Assembly (NCBI GenBank): GCA_025465405.1
Contig: JAODNL010000357.1
Coordinates: 1-6,005, forward strand
From: Pseudonocardiales bacterium
Lineage (GTDB): Bacteria > Actinomycetota > Actinomycetes > Mycobacteriales > Jatrophihabitantaceae
Length of the DNA stretch: 6,005 nucleotides
Direction: 5' to 3'
Shown here: positions 4,837 to 6,005 of the stretch, piece by piece
How positions within the stretch are numbered: position 1 is the first letter of the stretch
Layout: each line of letters opens with the position of its first letter
Notes under the pieces: generated by a model
Database searches by the model: none
The model's input: only the letters and a program-made list of their open reading frames with translations
Told to the model about the DNA's origin: nothing
Translations under genes and position numbers: made by a program

Positions 4837-5053
4837 CCCGGGTGGCGCCGGTCGCGACGACGCCCGTGCCGCAACCGCGAGTCGGTCGGCGGGCCACCTG
4901 GTCGAGGTCGGCAGCGACGGATCGGCGGCGGCGGCGCCGGATTCGGTAGGCCGGGGACCTAGCCATGTCATAGGTGGTATGGCACGGTGTGGGTTATCTG
5001 GCCGATTGATACCGAATTCCGGTGTGTCCAGGTCTTGGATTGGGGTTGGTCCG

Positions 5054-6005
5054 ATGTCACGACGTCAACGGCGGTTGCCGGTCCTATGGCTGGTACCTGT
5101 CGCAGTTGCAGCTCTCACTGTCGCGATCGCAACCACAGCGCCGGCCGATACCCCGCGGTCAACCGCGACGGGGCTGGCGGCAGCCGCTCAAGCGCCCAGT
5201 TCATCTGGATGTGCCAACCGGGTGAACAACACGCCCGCCAAGCTGTTGGCGTGCATCAGGACAGAGGATCTCTGGCGACACATGAAGGCTTTTCAGGCAA
5301 TCGCTGACCAGAACCCCGGACCGGACGGCCACCCGTCCCGCAACTCCGGCGAGCCGGGCTACAAGGCGTCGGTGGACTATGTCGCCAAACTGATGCGGCA
5401 GGCCGGATACGAGGTGACCGTCCAGACCTACAAGTTCTTCTACTTCGCCTACACGGTGGTCCCGACGTTCCGCGAGGTGTCGCCGACTCCCCACGACTAC
5501 ACGGTCGCCACTGACTGGAACCCCGGCCAGAGCACCGGGTCCACGACGGCTGATATTCAGCCAGCCGGTGGCATCGTCATCCCGCCGACCCCGTCGTCCA
5601 GCTCGACCAGCGGCTGTGCGTTGACCGACTTCAACGGCTTCGTACCCGGTCGCGTCGCGCTCATCCAGCGGGGTGGGTGCAACTTCGGCGTCAAGGTCCT
5701 CAACGCGCAAGCAGCCGGTGCGTCCGGAGTGATCATCTTCAACGAGGGCAACCCCGGCCGCACCGGTCTGCTGGCAGGCAGCCTGTCCGACGCCTCCGGC
5801 AAGCGGATCGTCCCGACGATCCCGGTCGCCTTCACGCCGTTTGCGACCGGCGACGACCTGCTCAACCAGTACAACCAGGCAGTTCAGGGCGGCACGGCGC
5901 TGCCGGTGATGAACCTCGACATCAAGGCGGTCGTCAACCCGAACGCCGACGACTACAACGTCATCGCCGACTCCAAGGGCGGGGACCCGAACCACGTCGT
6001 GGTCG
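5054..6005 (+). CDS. Secreted PA-domain M28 family metallopeptidase (partial, runs off the window)
   Basis: The first 317 residues of an exported zinc aminopeptidase. Residues 1-31 form a signal peptide: basic MSRRQRR, a hydrophobic core, and a likely cleavage after APA. Next comes the N-terminal part of the peptidase region (W74 to about 130, including HMKAFQAIAD, GYKASVDYVAKLMRQAGYEV). A PA (protease-associated) domain spans about 145-285, recognisable by FVPGRVALIQRGGCNFGVKVLNAQAAGASGVIIFN and IPVAFT; I give this longer run only as landmarks G199, C209, F211 and G222. The window ends at YNVIADSKGGDPNHVVV, the strand that leads into the first zinc ligand (usually G-A-H-x-D-S), so no metal ligand is visible yet. 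Secretion and peptide cleavage outside the membrane are inferred from the family. C53, C67, C188 and C209 could form disulfides. The ATG at 5054 suits the signal peptide; upstream purines (GGGG at 5042-5045) give only a weak ribosome site. Confidence 0.9.
   Translation, partial: MSRRQRRLPVLWLVPVAVAALTVAIATTAPADTPRSTATGLAAAAQAPSSSGCANRVNNTPAKLLACIRTEDLWRHMKAFQAIADQNPGPDGHPSRNSGEPGYKASVDYVAKLMRQAGYEVTVQTYKFFYFAYTVVPTFREVSPTPHDYTVATDWNPGQSTGSTTADIQPAGGIVIPPTPSSSSTSGCALTDFNGFVPGRVALIQRGGCNFGVKVLNAQAAGASGVIIFNEGNPGRTGLLAGSLSDASGKRIVPTIPVAFTPFATGDDLLNQYNQAVQGGTALPVMNLDIKAVVNPNADDYNVIADSKGGDPNHVVV

Noticed and set aside
4657..4971. 104-codon minus-strand frame opposite the small ORF at 4642-4836
   Set aside because: No ribosome site and no domain pattern; the opposite frame has both a ribosome site and a more protein-like hydrophobic pattern. 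This is a preference, not proof.
5006..5011. TTGATA as a -35 element for the M28 peptidase
   Set aside because: No acceptable -10 hexamer lies 16-18 bases downstream, so no promoter is called.
5201..5995. 264-codon minus-strand frame near the right edge
   Set aside because: Antisense to the clear signal-peptide and PA-domain peptidase frame; valine- and arginine-rich with no domain.

Overview
The window is GC-rich DNA with strongly G/C-ending codons. Its gene families are typical of high-GC Actinobacteria: a single-domain NarL-type receiver, a CHASE3/HisKA_3 sensor kinase, a WhiB Fe-S motif, and a secreted PA-domain M28 peptidase. I lean toward a mycobacterium-like member of Mycobacteriales, but no marker gene in the window settles genus.

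Layout. (1) 64-555, minus strand: a VIT-type five-helix membrane protein resembling the membrane half of MbfA iron exporters, without the ferritin-like half. (2) 556-738: a divergent intergenic region with a perfect 12-bp palindrome. (3) 739-1110, plus: a stand-alone response-regulator receiver domain, closed by a strong hairpin that includes its stop codon. (4) 1210-3229, plus: three closely spaced genes encoding a divergent signal peptidase II-like (LspA) protein with a C-terminal extension, a membrane-anchored protein of unknown function, and an exported HtrA-like serine protease that ends where a PDZ domain would normally begin. (5) 3319-4186, plus: a broken CHASE3/NarL-type sensor kinase with an in-frame stop, an internal deletion and a 4-bp tandem duplication that shifts frame. 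(6) 4187-4641: a gene-poor stretch with short direct repeats and a 30-codon WhiB-like fragment that stops just after its first Fe-S cysteine motif. (7) 4642-4836: a small ORF of unknown function. (8) 5054 to the right edge: the N-terminal two-thirds or so of a secreted PA-domain M28 metallopeptidase, absent from a list of closed ORFs because it runs off the window.

How the genes may fit together. Genes 4 form a plausible envelope-proteolysis operon: an LspA-like aspartyl peptidase next to a protease whose own N-terminus has a permissive lipobox. The receiver and the degraded kinase flank this cassette and belong to families that normally pair, so the cassette may once have sat inside a two-component locus whose kinase has since decayed. 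The kinase pseudogene and truncated WhiB show that the right-centre of the window is eroding. The most unusual intact element is the LspA-like / unknown / PDZ-less protease cassette. A functional link among its members is inference from order, strand and spacing only.
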